Assembly: GCA_013698215.1 (NCBI GenBank)
Contig: JACCVJ010000623.1
Location: forward strand, 1 to 20,358
Direction: 5' to 3'
From: Tatlockia sp.
GTDB taxonomy: Bacteria; Cyanobacteriota; Cyanobacteriia; Cyanobacteriales; Chroococcidiopsidaceae
Length of the DNA stretch: 20,358 nucleotides
Below are positions 1-7,307 of the stretch, in pieces (positions within the stretch are counted from its first letter, which is position 1; every line of letters begins with the position of its first letter). The position numbers were made by a program, and so were the translations under genes. The notes beneath the pieces are model-generated. The model was not told where the DNA came from. It did no database searches and saw nothing but the letters and a program-made list of their open reading frames with translations.

Positions 1-147
1 GATAAACTACTGGTGCAAATAGCTGAAGCTGAAAATTCCTCCCAAACAGAACATCTGCACCAAAAATTGCTGGAATTAGAGCAAGCTTGGTCTAGATCGG
101 CTTTAGCCTTAGCTGACTTAATAGAACTACACCAATTAAACATTTAA
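1..147 (+). CDS. C-terminal end of an unidentified gene (partial, 5' end outside window)
   Basis: Frame 1 is open from the left edge to a TAA at 145-147 and encodes the last 48 residues of a protein. The segment is rich in Leu, Glu, Gln and Ala (for example LLELEQAW and ALALADLIELHQ) and looks like an amphipathic helix or coiled coil. No family can be recognised from this piece. It is the only candidate gene outside the left recombinase copy on this strand at this edge. The next 194 bases, up to 341, show no convincing gene. Confidence 0.45.
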   Translation, partial: DKLLVQIAEAENSSQTEHLHQKLLELEQAWSRSALALADLIELHQLNI

Positions 148-341
148 CCACTAACAAACATAGGTGGAAAACATAGAAAACTAGCTTGTGCCATAAGCGA
201 TTTGCCACAGCGCAGCGCCGTGAGGGTTCCAGTTGCAGAACGTCTTAGCTAGACAATCAAGGGATTTCCAGAAAAAATATTTCAGCAACAGCAGAATGAG
301 ACTTTCAAACCCTTGAAATCAATCCGCCAATGGAGCGGCTA

Positions 342-827
342 CTACTCAGAACTCCAGAAACTTGATGCGCCAATATCTACAGCGAATAGTATTGTAGAGA
401 TACAAAAAAGCCAAATAGTTAGATTAAGCTTTTGTCCCTTCTTTTTCCCTACCGCTTCATATTCATCTGTAGCAACAATCCATGTATTGACGATAAAAGC
501 TTTACATCTTTCTTCCGGTTCCCAGTACCAATCATCCCCCGTTAAAACTTTTGGATCGACTGTTGTTCCTCTAGTTTTAGCAGTTAGCCCAATAGCACTA
601 AAAAGGACGGAAGCCCCAGCAAATAAACAAACAAGCACTTTCACAACAACCTGGCAAACATTATTTGCAGAGTCGTCCGGTAGATTGAGGGCGAACCTCA
701 ATAGAAGTGCCGAAAATCCAAGGAAGGCACTAAGTTTGGTATCCAGCCTATTAAGGCTATTGCTCTGATCTGAAACTAGAGATTTTGTGTAATCGTATAT
801 CAATTGAATATTAGATTTTTTTTCCAT
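342..827 (-). CDS. Small membrane protein with three predicted transmembrane helices
   Basis: The product is 161 residues. An N-terminal helix (about 5-30) leads into a hydrophobic segment at about 32-50, a second at about 59-82 and a third at about 136-154. A cytosolic-looking loop at 85-130 contains GDDWYWEPEE. The pattern of an amphipathic N-terminal helix, a close TM pair and a later segment resembles the 2TM/SLATT-type membrane proteins that act as pore-forming effectors in bacterial immunity systems. I see no diagnostic motif, so that link is only a suggestion. No nucleotide cyclase or sensor gene lies beside it. The ATG at 825-827 has no obvious ribosome binding site, and it overlaps the ATG of a divergent small ORF inside the tetramer CATG. 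Confidence 0.6.
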   Translation of the reverse strand: MEKKSNIQLIYDYTKSLVSDQSNSLNRLDTKLSAFLGFSALLLRFALNLPDDSANNVCQVVVKVLVCLFAGASVLFSAIGLTAKTRGTTVDPKVLTGDDWYWEPEERCKAFIVNTWIVATDEYEAVGKKKGQKLNLTIWLFCISTILFAVDIGASSFWSSE

Positions 828-999
828 GAGTAATCAAAGCGAAAGTAACAAAAGTCAACCAGAACCCCAAGCTAATCAGCAGCCATCTTCTCCCCAGCCA
901 CCCGTAAACAAAACTCCTCCTGCAAAGCCAGGTCAGACTAAGCACATGATGTTTGACGGTGCTGAGTACATTGATAAGAACGAGCGCGCTGAGTTTTGA
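826..999 (+). CDS. Possible 57-residue Ser/Pro/Gln-rich small protein
   Basis: An ATG at 826-828 opens 57 codons ending in TGA at 997-999. Residues 1-39 are low-complexity Ser/Gln/Pro/Asn/Lys. The last 18 residues (MMFDGAEYIDKNERAEF) look more like a conserved peptide. There is no Shine-Dalgarno sequence, and the start codon shares bases with the start of the divergent membrane protein gene. It sits just downstream of the recombinase stop, on the opposite strand. Coding status is uncertain, and no family is recognised. Confidence 0.3.
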   Translation: MSNQSESNKSQPEPQANQQPSSPQPPVNKTPPAKPGQTKHMMFDGAEYIDKNERAEF

Positions 1000-1014
1000 T
1001 TTTCAAACGATAAT

Positions 1015-1680
1015 TCAATCCTCCCTCCGTAGCGTCAGGGGATCGACTTGTTGTTGATTTTGTATACCAGCGTCTAGGTCGTCATAGTTTGGTTTCCCGA
1101 CATGAGACAACATTGATAAAGACGCGATCGCTCCCCTGACTTGTTCGGGGCGTACTTCTAAGTATTTTTGCAATTCATCTAGGGTGCGGTGTCCTGACAC
1201 TTCCTGTATGACCCGTAAGGGGATTCCGGTATCGCTCATCATTGTCAAGGCGGTGCGGCGGAACGAATGGGTACTCGCGCCATCAATCCCTACTTCGAGG
1301 CAGGCAGAGCGTAATATCCGTGCTGCGGAATCTGGGTTAATGTGTCCCTTGCCGTGACGACCGGGGAAAAGAAACCATTGATAGGATGGCGGGTTGTAGT
1401 CAACTAACAAATTTCGCAGATCCTCGCCTACGGGAATTGTGCGCGTCGCCAATTTGCCTTTGGTGTTACCTTTACGAAGGATTAGTTCCGGGCGCACAAG
1501 CCTTTTCAAGTCGTAGACATCACCGCGACGAAGGGTGCAGGCTTCAGCAATCCGACAGGCAGTGTACAGGCAGATGCCGAACAGGGTGCGATCTCGGTTG
1601 CTAGTTAGCCCCTGACTAAATAGCAACTGGATTTCTTCGGTGGTGAGAATCTTCGCTCTCCCGTGTCGGTCAATTTTCAT
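1015..1680 (-). CDS. Tyrosine recombinase/integrase, compact (left copy)
   Basis: This is a site-specific recombinase that cuts and rejoins DNA through a tyrosine-DNA link. From the ATG at 1680 it has 221 residues; an in-frame TTG at 1695 would add five. The catalytic set is visible: Arg in TACRIAEA, Lys in GNTKGKLATR, HSFRR, SGHRTLDE and the nucleophile Tyr in QKYLEV. The N-terminal SAM-like arm-binding domain of typical integrases is missing, so it is close to catalytic-domain only, resembling small cyanobacterial plasmid recombinases. About 140 residues are nearly identical to the partial copy at the right edge. The C-terminal tails of the two differ completely after YDDLD. Likely roles are dimer resolution, integration or inversion of plasmid segments. 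Catalytic class is well supported; the substrate is unknown. Confidence 0.9.
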   Translation of the reverse strand: MKIDRHGRAKILTTEEIQLLFSQGLTSNRDRTLFGICLYTACRIAEACTLRRGDVYDLKRLVRPELILRKGNTKGKLATRTIPVGEDLRNLLVDYNPPSYQWFLFPGRHGKGHINPDSAARILRSACLEVGIDGASTHSFRRTALTMMSDTGIPLRVIQEVSGHRTLDELQKYLEVRPEQVRGAIASLSMLSHVGKPNYDDLDAGIQNQQQVDPLTLRRED

Positions 1681-1763
1681 CCCGCGCCGCAACAATTCTA
1701 GAGTTTAATTCATAGCCTACCGAAGAATTGAGTCCTTGTTTACTGCTTAAGAGCTTTTTCGAC

Positions 1764-1821
1764 TTAAACATCTAAATGTTTAAACTCTTAGACGTTTAGA
1801 TGTCTAGACATTTAAACGCTA
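1764..1821. repeat. Palindromic operator/centromere-like repeats upstream of parF
   Basis: Two inverted repeats lie just before the partition genes. Positions 1764-1783 form a perfect 8+8 palindrome (TTAAACAT, CTAA, ATGTTTAA). Positions 1793-1818 form a 26-bp palindrome with one mismatch between halves (half-site CGTTTAGATGTCT). The block 1793-1821 recurs with two mismatches at 2753-2781, on the far side of the cassette. Such sites are expected as the operator and partition site bound by the ribbon-helix-helix partner of ParF-type ATPases. Confidence 0.7.
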
Positions 1822-1859
1822 GAAGGCTAAAATTAGCAGTATCACTATTTATTGAAGCG

Positions 1860-2453
1860 ATGATAGTAACTGTTGCTTCATTCAAAGGAGGAGTGGGCAA
1901 GACCACGACCGCACTCCACCTGGCTGCTTACTTGCAAACCTTAGCGCCGACGCTGCTAGTTGACGGCGACTTGAACCGCTCTGCCTTAGACTGGGCAGCA
2001 AGGGGTAATCTGCCGTTTAAGGTAATTGACGAAAAAGCCGCCGTTAAGTTTGCCCGCCAGTACGAACATATAGTTATCGATACTCCGGCTCGTCCCGCGA
2101 CGGAAGAATTGAAAACTATTGCAACTGGCTGCGACTTGTTGGTGCTACCGACCTCACCGGATGCTCTCGCAATGGGAGCAATGCTGCAAATGGTGGATGC
2201 GCTTCATGAGTTGAACGCTAACTACAAGATTTTGCTGACTCTAATTCCTCCACACCCCAGCCGGGTTGGGGAAGAGGCAAAGCAATCTTTACAAAAGGCA
2301 GGTTTACCAGTTTTTAAGTCTGGAATTAGGCGCTATGCCGTTTTCCAACGTGCAGCCCTAGAGGGAGTACCAGTAAATCAAGTTAAGGGCGATTCAAAGG
2401 CAGGTATCGCATGGCGATGTTACTGCGAAATCGGCTTGGAGATTTTGTCATGA
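1860..2453 (+). CDS. parA: ParA/ParF-type partition ATPase (type Ib)
   Basis: This is a plasmid partition ATPase that forms dynamic patterns on the nucleoid and moves plasmid copies apart. The 197-residue protein from the ATG at 1860 begins with a deviant Walker A (SFKGGVGKTTTALHLA), then Walker A' (VDGDLNRSALDWA) and Walker B (HIVIDTPAR). There is no N-terminal HTH, which places it in the small ParF-like type Ib class. An upstream in-frame ATG at 1800 lies inside the operator palindrome and would add 20 residues ahead of the P-loop strand, so the start at 1860 is preferred, although its ribosome site is weak. Its stop overlaps the start of the next gene by 4 bases (ATGA), showing translational coupling. 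Regulation by the downstream RHH protein at the palindromes is likely. Confidence 0.92.
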   Translation: MIVTVASFKGGVGKTTTALHLAAYLQTLAPTLLVDGDLNRSALDWAARGNLPFKVIDEKAAVKFARQYEHIVIDTPARPATEELKTIATGCDLLVLPTSPDALAMGAMLQMVDALHELNANYKILLTLIPPHPSRVGEEAKQSLQKAGLPVFKSGIRRYAVFQRAALEGVPVNQVKGDSKAGIAWRCYCEIGLEILS

Positions 2454-2734
2454 GTAACAAGGGTAGCAGCAGTGGCAGCCGATTTGATGATTTATTTGGT
2501 GCGGCTAGAACTAGCTCAATTGAGCCGGAGCCGAAATCACAACCGATTGAAAAGCCTCCAGTCCGCAAAACTAAGAGTACCGATCCTGACTACATTCGTA
2601 CTACAGTTTATTTACCTAAGCAACTGCATAAGCAACTTAAGTCAGCAGCCGCGGACGAAGAAACAGAGATGAGCGACATCATGACGCTTGCGATTGCCCA
2701 ATATCTTGAGGAGCGCAGGGGAAAGCAACACTAA
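2450..2734 (+). CDS. ParG-like ribbon-helix-helix centromere-binding protein
   Basis: This 94-residue protein has a disordered Ser/Pro/Lys-rich N-terminus (about 1-48) followed by a ribbon-helix-helix fold. The beta-strand is YIRTTVYLP and the two helices are KQLHKQLKSAAADEET and SDIMTLAIAQYLEE. This architecture matches ParG-type partners of ParF ATPases: the RHH dimer binds the centromere and operator, and the flexible tail stimulates the ATPase. It overlaps parA by ATGA and is followed within 20 bases by palindromic repeats like those upstream of parA. Assignment as the partition adaptor rests on fold, size and coupling rather than sequence identity. Confidence 0.85.
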   Translation: MSNKGSSSGSRFDDLFGAARTSSIEPEPKSQPIEKPPVRKTKSTDPDYIRTTVYLPKQLHKQLKSAAADEETEMSDIMTLAIAQYLEERRGKQH

Positions 2735-2781
2735 AACATTTAGACATCCAAATGTTTAGATGTTTAGACATTTAAACGCTA
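2734..2781. repeat. Palindromic repeats downstream of the partition genes (second centromere-like site)
   Basis: Positions 2734-2741 and 2750-2757 pair as AAACATTT and AAATGTTT. The block 2753-2781 matches 27 of 29 positions with the block at 1793-1821 in the same orientation, 960 bases away. The array starts right after the stop codon of the ParG-like gene. Together with the upstream copy it brackets the parFG cassette and may be a two-part partition site or an operator pair. Confidence 0.65.
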
Positions 2782-2943
2782 AGTTGATGAAAATTACAAC
2801 CTTAGCGGTACGTTTCTGCTCCAATGCTCATTTACTCCCACGACTGCTTCTTGAGCAGCGATGACATCTGCGAAATAGTGGTGAATTTGTGCAGAGCTAG
2901 TGGAAATACTAAAATTAATCGCAGTAAAAGTGAAAGTAAAGTT

Positions 2944-3324
2944 ATGAGCAGCAAAGTTACAGACAAATCTTATTTGCGGTTTGAATCCAACATTGTTTGG
3001 TTACGTGATATTAATAATATGCCTTATGTAAGAGAGCATTTTAACCAATGTTGCAGCAGAAGAAAGGGCAAGCTTAAGTACGGAACTCATGAAGTTGTTG
3101 GCTACGCAGAATTAGAAAAAGATGCTCCTAACACTGGTACAAATGGATGTTTTGCCAGACGAGTCTTCTGGCTTGCAGAACACGATCGTGTTAATCAACC
3201 TAATGGAACTTATAAGACAGGATGCCCTATTGAAGCTGTAGACCCCCTAACTATTGCTCCTAAAGTTTTAGGTCAAAGGACACCAAGAGCTTGGGGAGAA
3301 GCACTGCCATCAAATAATGATTAG
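2944..3324 (+). CDS. Hypothetical protein, 126 residues
   Basis: The frame is open from 2824, but the first 40 codons do not look protein-like. The ATG at 2944 (MSSKVTDKSYLRFESN) is a more plausible start, although neither start has a strong ribosome site. The product is mostly polar with aromatic residues spread through it (IVWLRDINNMPY, FARRVFWLAEHD) and four cysteines. It has no transmembrane segment or signal peptide. I do not recognise a family. It lies between the partition module and a small excisionase-like gene on the same strand and may be a plasmid accessory protein. The alternative start at 2824 gives 166 residues. Confidence 0.5.
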   Translation: MSSKVTDKSYLRFESNIVWLRDINNMPYVREHFNQCCSRRKGKLKYGTHEVVGYAELEKDAPNTGTNGCFARRVFWLAEHDRVNQPNGTYKTGCPIEAVDPLTIAPKVLGQRTPRAWGEALPSNND

Positions 3325-3401
3325 TTCAATAGGTAAAGGTAGCGAAACTGCATCCAAGTGCAACGTAACGTCTACAAACATTACCCTGCAAAGCTTTCCG
3401 C

Positions 3402-3575
3402 GTGACCATTCATCACAAACTTACCTTGAGCCTAGCTGAAGCCAGCGCCCTCGCTGGAATTTCCCGCCAGAGACTACGCCAGGCTATCAAAGACGGTACA
3501 CTCACCGCGCAGATTATTGGTAGGGGCTACCGTGTGAAGCGCACCGACCTGGAAGACTATGTTGACAGTCTTTGA
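3402..3575 (+). CDS. Excisionase-family (MerR-like HTH_17) small DNA-binding protein
   Basis: A GTG at 3402 opens 57 codons. The product reads LSLAEASALAGISRQRLRQA, then IKDGTLTAQIIGRGYRVKRTDLEDYV. This is the winged-helix pattern of excisionase or AlpA-like proteins: helix-turn-helix, a wing ending in a GxGYRVKR-type turn, and a final helix (DLEDYVDSL). The frame has a stop at 3366-3368 and no ATG before the GTG. It points toward the 3' end of the Argonaute gene, with 35 bases between their stops. Such proteins act as recombination directionality factors or small repressors. Partnership with the tyrosine recombinases here is possible but not shown. Confidence 0.7.
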   Translation: MTIHHKLTLSLAEASALAGISRQRLRQAIKDGTLTAQIIGRGYRVKRTDLEDYVDSL

Positions 3576-3610
3576 CAACCAGCTTTTGGTCTAGATGATT
3601 GTCTGGGGTA

Positions 3611-5776
3611 TTAGAAGGGCAACTTGCAACCTGTTTGTAATCCTGTCGGCAACAATCCTTCCAAGGCATACTCAGCCGCGGCATCAGGATAGTAAGTTGT
3701 AATCGGCAAGCGAATTGTCTGGGTAGAGCCAATGTGCATTTCACTAAGCCAGTAAGCCTGAGCTGCCAAAATTCCGGGTCTAGTGTCTCCCCGTTGTCGT
3801 CGTACAGTAATTGGACGCGGAACAAAGTTAGTTCCCCCTTTTATTTCTGTCTTCCCTGTAGTCATCAGAGCAACTTCGTTATCGAGACGAGACCATCCCC
3901 AGCCTCTGCGGGGATTTTCCCATGTTTGAGCTTGCTCATTCCACTGTCCTGTTCGTGTATATCCAGACTTCAGAATTTCTACTGCATCTAGTTTTTGGAT
4001 TCCTGCTTGCCTTAATTCTGGTATCAATTCATCTAACAACTCAAGTTCATCTGCTTGAAAATTCCCATCTCGGTGAATAACTAAATGATGAAGTTGAGTT
4101 TGATTTCTCTCCTCGTAAAGGTTGACCAGTTCAAAAAGAATGCGACGTAAAGCTGAGATATCAAAAGTTTCCCGGTGAGCTTGAAAAGTAGCTGGAAACC
4201 AACCAATAACCCGACCCTGCGGACTTACAATAAAAGCTGCTACACCAACAGCTACACCATCTTTGCGACCGATATCTAAACCAAGAAAAGCCTGTACTTC
4301 CCCTGGCATATGACGGAGTTGCCAGGGACAGTAACCCAATTTTCCCAAAATCCCCAGCAGGAGGTTATGTCCTGTACTGCTGTTAAATCCAGACCGGAAT
4401 GTACTTCCCTCAATTGCTTGGGAAGGCAACATAAGCTTAACAAACTCCCGTTTGAAGATGGGATAGGGATCTGGTTTCGGTGAGTTAATAAATTTTTCTT
4501 GGTCGGGTACAAATATTAGCGCTAATTCGTATTGATTTAAATCTCGGCACTTTCTTTGAATCTCTAAGATATTTCCCAACGGGTAGGAGCGGTATTCCTG
4601 AATCTCAAACTTAATTTGAAAATCTCGGACGAAATCGGTAAACCTTTTACACCACCTTTGAAAATCTTGAAGTGAAACGTTACTTGTGTCTGGAAAAAAA
4701 ACAACTGTTTTTATTTGATTGGGTTTTTCTAATAACTGTTTTTTTCCTAATCCTTGGGTCGGGTATCCGCAAAAATTACCTCCTCCAAAGTCCAGATTAT
4801 TTTTATGTTGTTCAGCAAAGTTTCTTTGAATCTCTGGAGAAGGGCAGTATGGCGTTGTGTTAAAAGTGATTTTTTCAGTTAGGAGTAAGAGTCCTCCAGA
4901 GTTATTGAGCCGCTCAATTTCCTGTATTGCTGCCTTAAATCGGGTGTCAATCGACCAAACTTGAGCATTAAATACTCTAGCCTCAATGTCATCTTTAGTA
5001 AAAGTCTTTTTAAGTAACTGAGGGATATGGGGGTAGATTTTATCTATTCCTTTTGAACCATAATTAACGCGGATAGCAGGAGTTTCTGGGGGAATTTCAT
5101 CGAGAACTTGTACATCCACTTCTCCTTTACGACGATGATATTCCAGTAGGCTGATATTGCCTAAGTCACTTTGAACTTCCGCTACTGTGAATTCTGCCAA
5201 TCCCACATAGCGACAAGTCTTGCCATCATACGTGTGAACTAGGGGCTGGTTTGGAATGATGGTTGATAGAGCGCGCTGCTCTAATGTGGAGCGGCTTTGA
5301 TACTCGTTGCTATAGTCGATGGAAAGAAACACATAGTTTTTGGTGTCAATACGCAGATCCCATTTAAGAAATCTCTGCGCTTCAATTTCCTCGGAAATCC
5401 CTACTGTTTATAAAAAAGCCTCTCGCTTATAGGCATCCACCCTCAAACCCTGACTGCGAAAGTGAGCGCTCACGCATTGATTCAAAATCTGCTCTAACTG
5501 ACGACGATACCGTCGGGTTGTGATGTCTATCGATAGAACTGACAAAATCTCAAAAGAACTGTCGCTTGTTAGCTGGTAAGGACTTAGCAGGCTAAACTCT
5601 GTTGTGTCTGCCACTACAGGCGTTCTAGTTTCCCAACGCAGACGATTGGCTAACTTGCCCAGCTCTGCTGCTAACCCGTCAGGAGCGATTGCTCCTTTTA
5701 AGTCCACTCGATGAAGATAGAACGAAAGTGTCGAAATTGGGTTTACAGATTGACAGCTAAGTTCAGAAATTACCAT
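3611..5776 (-). pseudogene. ago: Long-A prokaryotic Argonaute, full length but interrupted by one in-frame TAA
   Basis: This is a nucleic-acid-guided nuclease. Start: ATG at 5776 with GGAGAAAGA just upstream. The frame is unbroken to 3611 except for TAA at 5408-5410 (codon 123), giving 721 residues if read through; characterised cyanobacterial Argonautes are about 740. Positions are numbered from this ATG. The 25 codons after the stop (TVGISEEIEAQRFLKWDLRI onward) lead smoothly into YVFLSIDYSNEY, so both parts are one gene. PAZ-like region: about 188-253 (SLLEYHRRKG at 209-218). MID 5'-phosphate pocket: Y438, K442, Q453, K479, with the +4 and +11 spacing known from Thermus Argonaute. PIWI catalytic tetrad: D501 (GLDIG), E536 (HRETFD), D570 (IHRDG), D698 (TYYPDAA), spaced 35 and 34 between the first three. 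C-terminus LPF is intact. Inactivation looks recent. A GTG at 5332 has no ribosome site, so a separate downstream protein is unlikely. Confidence 0.9.
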
Positions 5777-5812
5777 TCTTTCTCCATCAGGAGCGAAAAA
5801 ATTACGACAGCA

Positions 5813-5862
5813 GTTGAAAATCAACAAACGTACAAAAGTTGAAAATCAACAAACGTACAAAA
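5813..5862. repeat. Perfect 25-bp tandem duplication in the Argonaute upstream region
   Basis: Two identical 25-bp units lie head to tail at 5813-5837 and 5838-5862. Each contains the palindrome GTTGA-AAA-TCAAC followed by AACGTACAAAA. They sit 36-86 bases upstream of the Argonaute ATG, between it and a divergently transcribed HTH gene. Position and internal dyad suggest a duplicated operator or a recent slippage event. A TTG at 5827 inside the repeat could extend the Argonaute frame, but it has no ribosome site. Confidence 0.7.
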
Positions 5863-5951
5863 GATTTTAACGCTACTTCTGCTATACCTCCAACGTAATT
5901 TCACTAATAAATTTGCCTGTAGTTACTATCGTCGCCAAACCACTTTAGTGA

Positions 5952-6254
5952 ATGGACATTAGTTTATCAATGATTGTCTCTCAGTTTGTGCCGCCCCGTC
6001 ACCCATTGGCTAGTTTGAGAGGATTAGAAGAGGCATACCGCAACACTTGGCTACTATCCACATCGGAACTTGCTCAACTGCTCAAGCTTTCTCCCAAGAC
6101 TGTACGCTCAAAAGGTGAGCAATTTGAGGATGCTGGCTTTGTCTTCACTAGGGCTAAAACTCGGAAGCGGGAAGAGGTGGCTTGGAAAATCAGTAAGGCG
6201 CGGGGAGTGATTAGAGGTCTAGCGGCGGGTGAGCTTACACTTGCCACCACTTAG
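5952..6254 (+). CDS. Small helix-turn-helix protein, divergent from the Argonaute
   Basis: The product is 100 residues. A probable helix-turn-helix is at about 34-58: STSELAQLLKLSPKTVRSKG, followed by EQFEDAGFVFTR and a basic stretch (AKTRKREEVAWKISKAR). The SELAQLL-LSPKTVR segment is a standard recognition-helix pattern. The basic C-terminal part may be a wing or tail. The start at 5952 lacks a Shine-Dalgarno sequence; an in-frame ATG at 5970 is an alternative. It is transcribed away from the Argonaute and shares the intergenic region that carries the 25-bp tandem repeat, so it could regulate that region. That role is inferred from position only. Confidence 0.7.
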   Translation: MDISLSMIVSQFVPPRHPLASLRGLEEAYRNTWLLSTSELAQLLKLSPKTVRSKGEQFEDAGFVFTRAKTRKREEVAWKISKARGVIRGLAAGELTLATT

Positions 6255-6347
6255 AGGCTCGCTGCTCCGAACCCAGCCTTTGCCAATTATATATAAATTG
6301 ATGGGTATGTTAAGTTTGTTGCTTCAACAAGCTAGCAAGTATAAGCA

Positions 6348-6818
6348 ATGGGTACTCTAACTATAACTATCCTTCTAATCACTGCATTCTTCGCACTTTT
6401 TGCACTACTCTATGTCAGTATTCGGTATGAGGAGCTTGAGAAGAGATTTCGTCTTCTAGCTGAAAGTCAGAGAAATTTATCAGAAAGCCAAATAGGTTTA
6501 GCTGATAGTCAGAGAGATTTATCAGAAAGCCAGATATTTTTAGCTGAAGACTTTAAAGCACTATCGAAGGACTTTCAAGACATAGTTAATGACCATAAAG
6601 ATTTACGGAAAAAGTACGAATTTATAGCCAAAGCTCAACAACAACAAGCTATAGCCAATCTGCAAAGACAACTTTGTACGTTAATGGGTGGAAACCAAGT
6701 AACTGCTAACGAGCTGATTGAAATTGAGAAAACAGCCAATCCTGGAAGAGTAGAGGATTGGTATCTGAAAAAGGTGATTTTTGACTTGCAACGCAATGAA
6801 TATAAGCACAGCCGTTAA
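6348..6818 (+). CDS. Membrane-anchored coiled-coil protein with exact heptad repeats
   Basis: This 156-residue protein has one N-terminal transmembrane helix (about 5-25) followed by a long coiled coil. Residues 37-72 are six seven-residue units in register: LAESQRN, LSESQIG, LADSQRD, LSESQIF, LAEDFKA, LSKDFQD. The C-terminal part ends in PGRVEDWYLKKVIFDLQRN, similar to a tail I recall from cyanobacterial hypothetical proteins, which may be a separate small domain. It would sit in the membrane with the coiled coil in the cytoplasm, or in the periplasm if the orientation is reversed. The function is unknown. A short AT-rich stretch (TATATATAAA, about 6287-6296) upstream may hold its promoter. 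Confidence 0.75.
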   Translation: MGTLTITILLITAFFALFALLYVSIRYEELEKRFRLLAESQRNLSESQIGLADSQRDLSESQIFLAEDFKALSKDFQDIVNDHKDLRKKYEFIAKAQQQQAIANLQRQLCTLMGGNQVTANELIEIEKTANPGRVEDWYLKKVIFDLQRNEYKHSR

Positions 6819-6886
6819 GCGACATGACTCTGCGACAATCCCATTAAGACATCAGTACAACAAAACTAACCTGATGTTACGTCGCT
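6818..6886. terminator. Nested inverted repeats between convergent genes
   Basis: AGCGAC (6818-6823) pairs with GTCGCT (6881-6886), and ACATCAG (6849-6855) pairs with CTGATGT (6871-6877) inside it. The structure begins at the stop of the plus-strand coiled-coil gene and ends just before the stop of the minus-strand gene at 6888. A shared bidirectional terminator is the simplest reading. There is no long T-run, so this is tentative. Confidence 0.35.
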
Positions 6887-6887
6887 C

Positions 6888-7096
6888 CTAAGAACCCCTT
6901 TCAAGTTGAATCGTGTGGGCTATTCCTACAAGTCCGGCTCTAGCTGCTTGTAGATGTGCCAGTACATCGTCGATCTTGTTGTCATAAAAAGTTGGTTCTG
7001 CCGACGATGGTAGTTTGCGCGTTGCTCGTGGCTGATACGCTTGACATCTTGAAGCCAACTTTTTAGCTGTTCAATGGGGATATCTTCACCATTCAT
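6888..7096 (-). pseudogene. Small gene split by a one-base frameshift at a T5 run
   Basis: From the ATG at 7096 the frame reads MNGEDIPIEQLKSWLQDVKR and continues with QRANYHRRQNQLF, then leaves a plausible protein frame at 6986-6990 (five Ts on the minus strand) and stops at 6926. One base more, or a slip back by one, would continue as FYDNKIDDVLAHLQAARAGL to a TAG at 6888-6890. That gives 69 residues of helical protein. The downstream frame is much more protein-like than the out-of-frame tail (FMTTRSTMYWHIY). This is either a frameshift mutation, a sequencing error at the homopolymer, or slippage. The gene starts two bases after the stop of a small ORF at 7098-7223. No family is recognised. 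Confidence 0.45.
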
Positions 7097-7097
7097 T

Positions 7098-7223
7098 TCA
7101 ACCTACCACTGTCCCTAACTCGACTAACTGCCGCTCCAGCACTGTCACCGTGTCATCTAGAGCAGCGTTCGCTCCCTTGACGTTACCTGGGTCAGATTTG
7201 CGCCGCTCCCTAGCACCAAGCAT
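7098..7223 (-). CDS. Possible small protein downstream of the PIN toxin gene
   Basis: An ATG at 7223 opens 41 codons (MLGARERRKSDPGNVKGANA and onward) ending at 7098. The same frame stays open upstream to the TAA of the PIN toxin gene at 7308-7310 and encodes a plausible peptide there (CWYFVGNNRKIQAFQLRKLK). No ATG or GTG is visible in that extension, so the true start may be a TTG, or the ORF may be the remnant of a longer gene. It lies just upstream of the broken gene at 6888-7096. No family is recognised; coding status is uncertain. Confidence 0.3.
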   Translation of the reverse strand: MLGARERRKSDPGNVKGANAALDDTVTVLERQLVELGTVVG

Positions 7224-7307
7224 CAAGGCTTTTAGCTTTCTTAACTGGAATGCTTGAATTTTACGGTTGTTGCCGACAAAATACCAACACGCTAACCACC
7301 GCGCTCC

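Noticed and set aside
313..768. Plus-strand ORF of 151 codons
   Set aside because: Lies opposite the membrane protein gene. Its product is Ser/Thr/Leu-rich without domain features, and the hydrophobic helices make sense only on the minus strand.
1800..1859. N-terminal extension of ParF from ATG 1800
   Set aside because: The ATG lies inside the operator palindrome, and the added 20 residues precede the canonical first strand of the P-loop fold.
3611..5332. A separate 573-residue gene starting at GTG 5332
   Set aside because: The frame continues upstream without a break to the TAA at 5408 and encodes Argonaute-like sequence there. No ribosome site precedes the GTG, so it is treated as part of one interrupted gene.
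5813..5862. CRISPR-like array
   Set aside because: Only two units, directly adjacent with no spacer, and no cas genes in the window.
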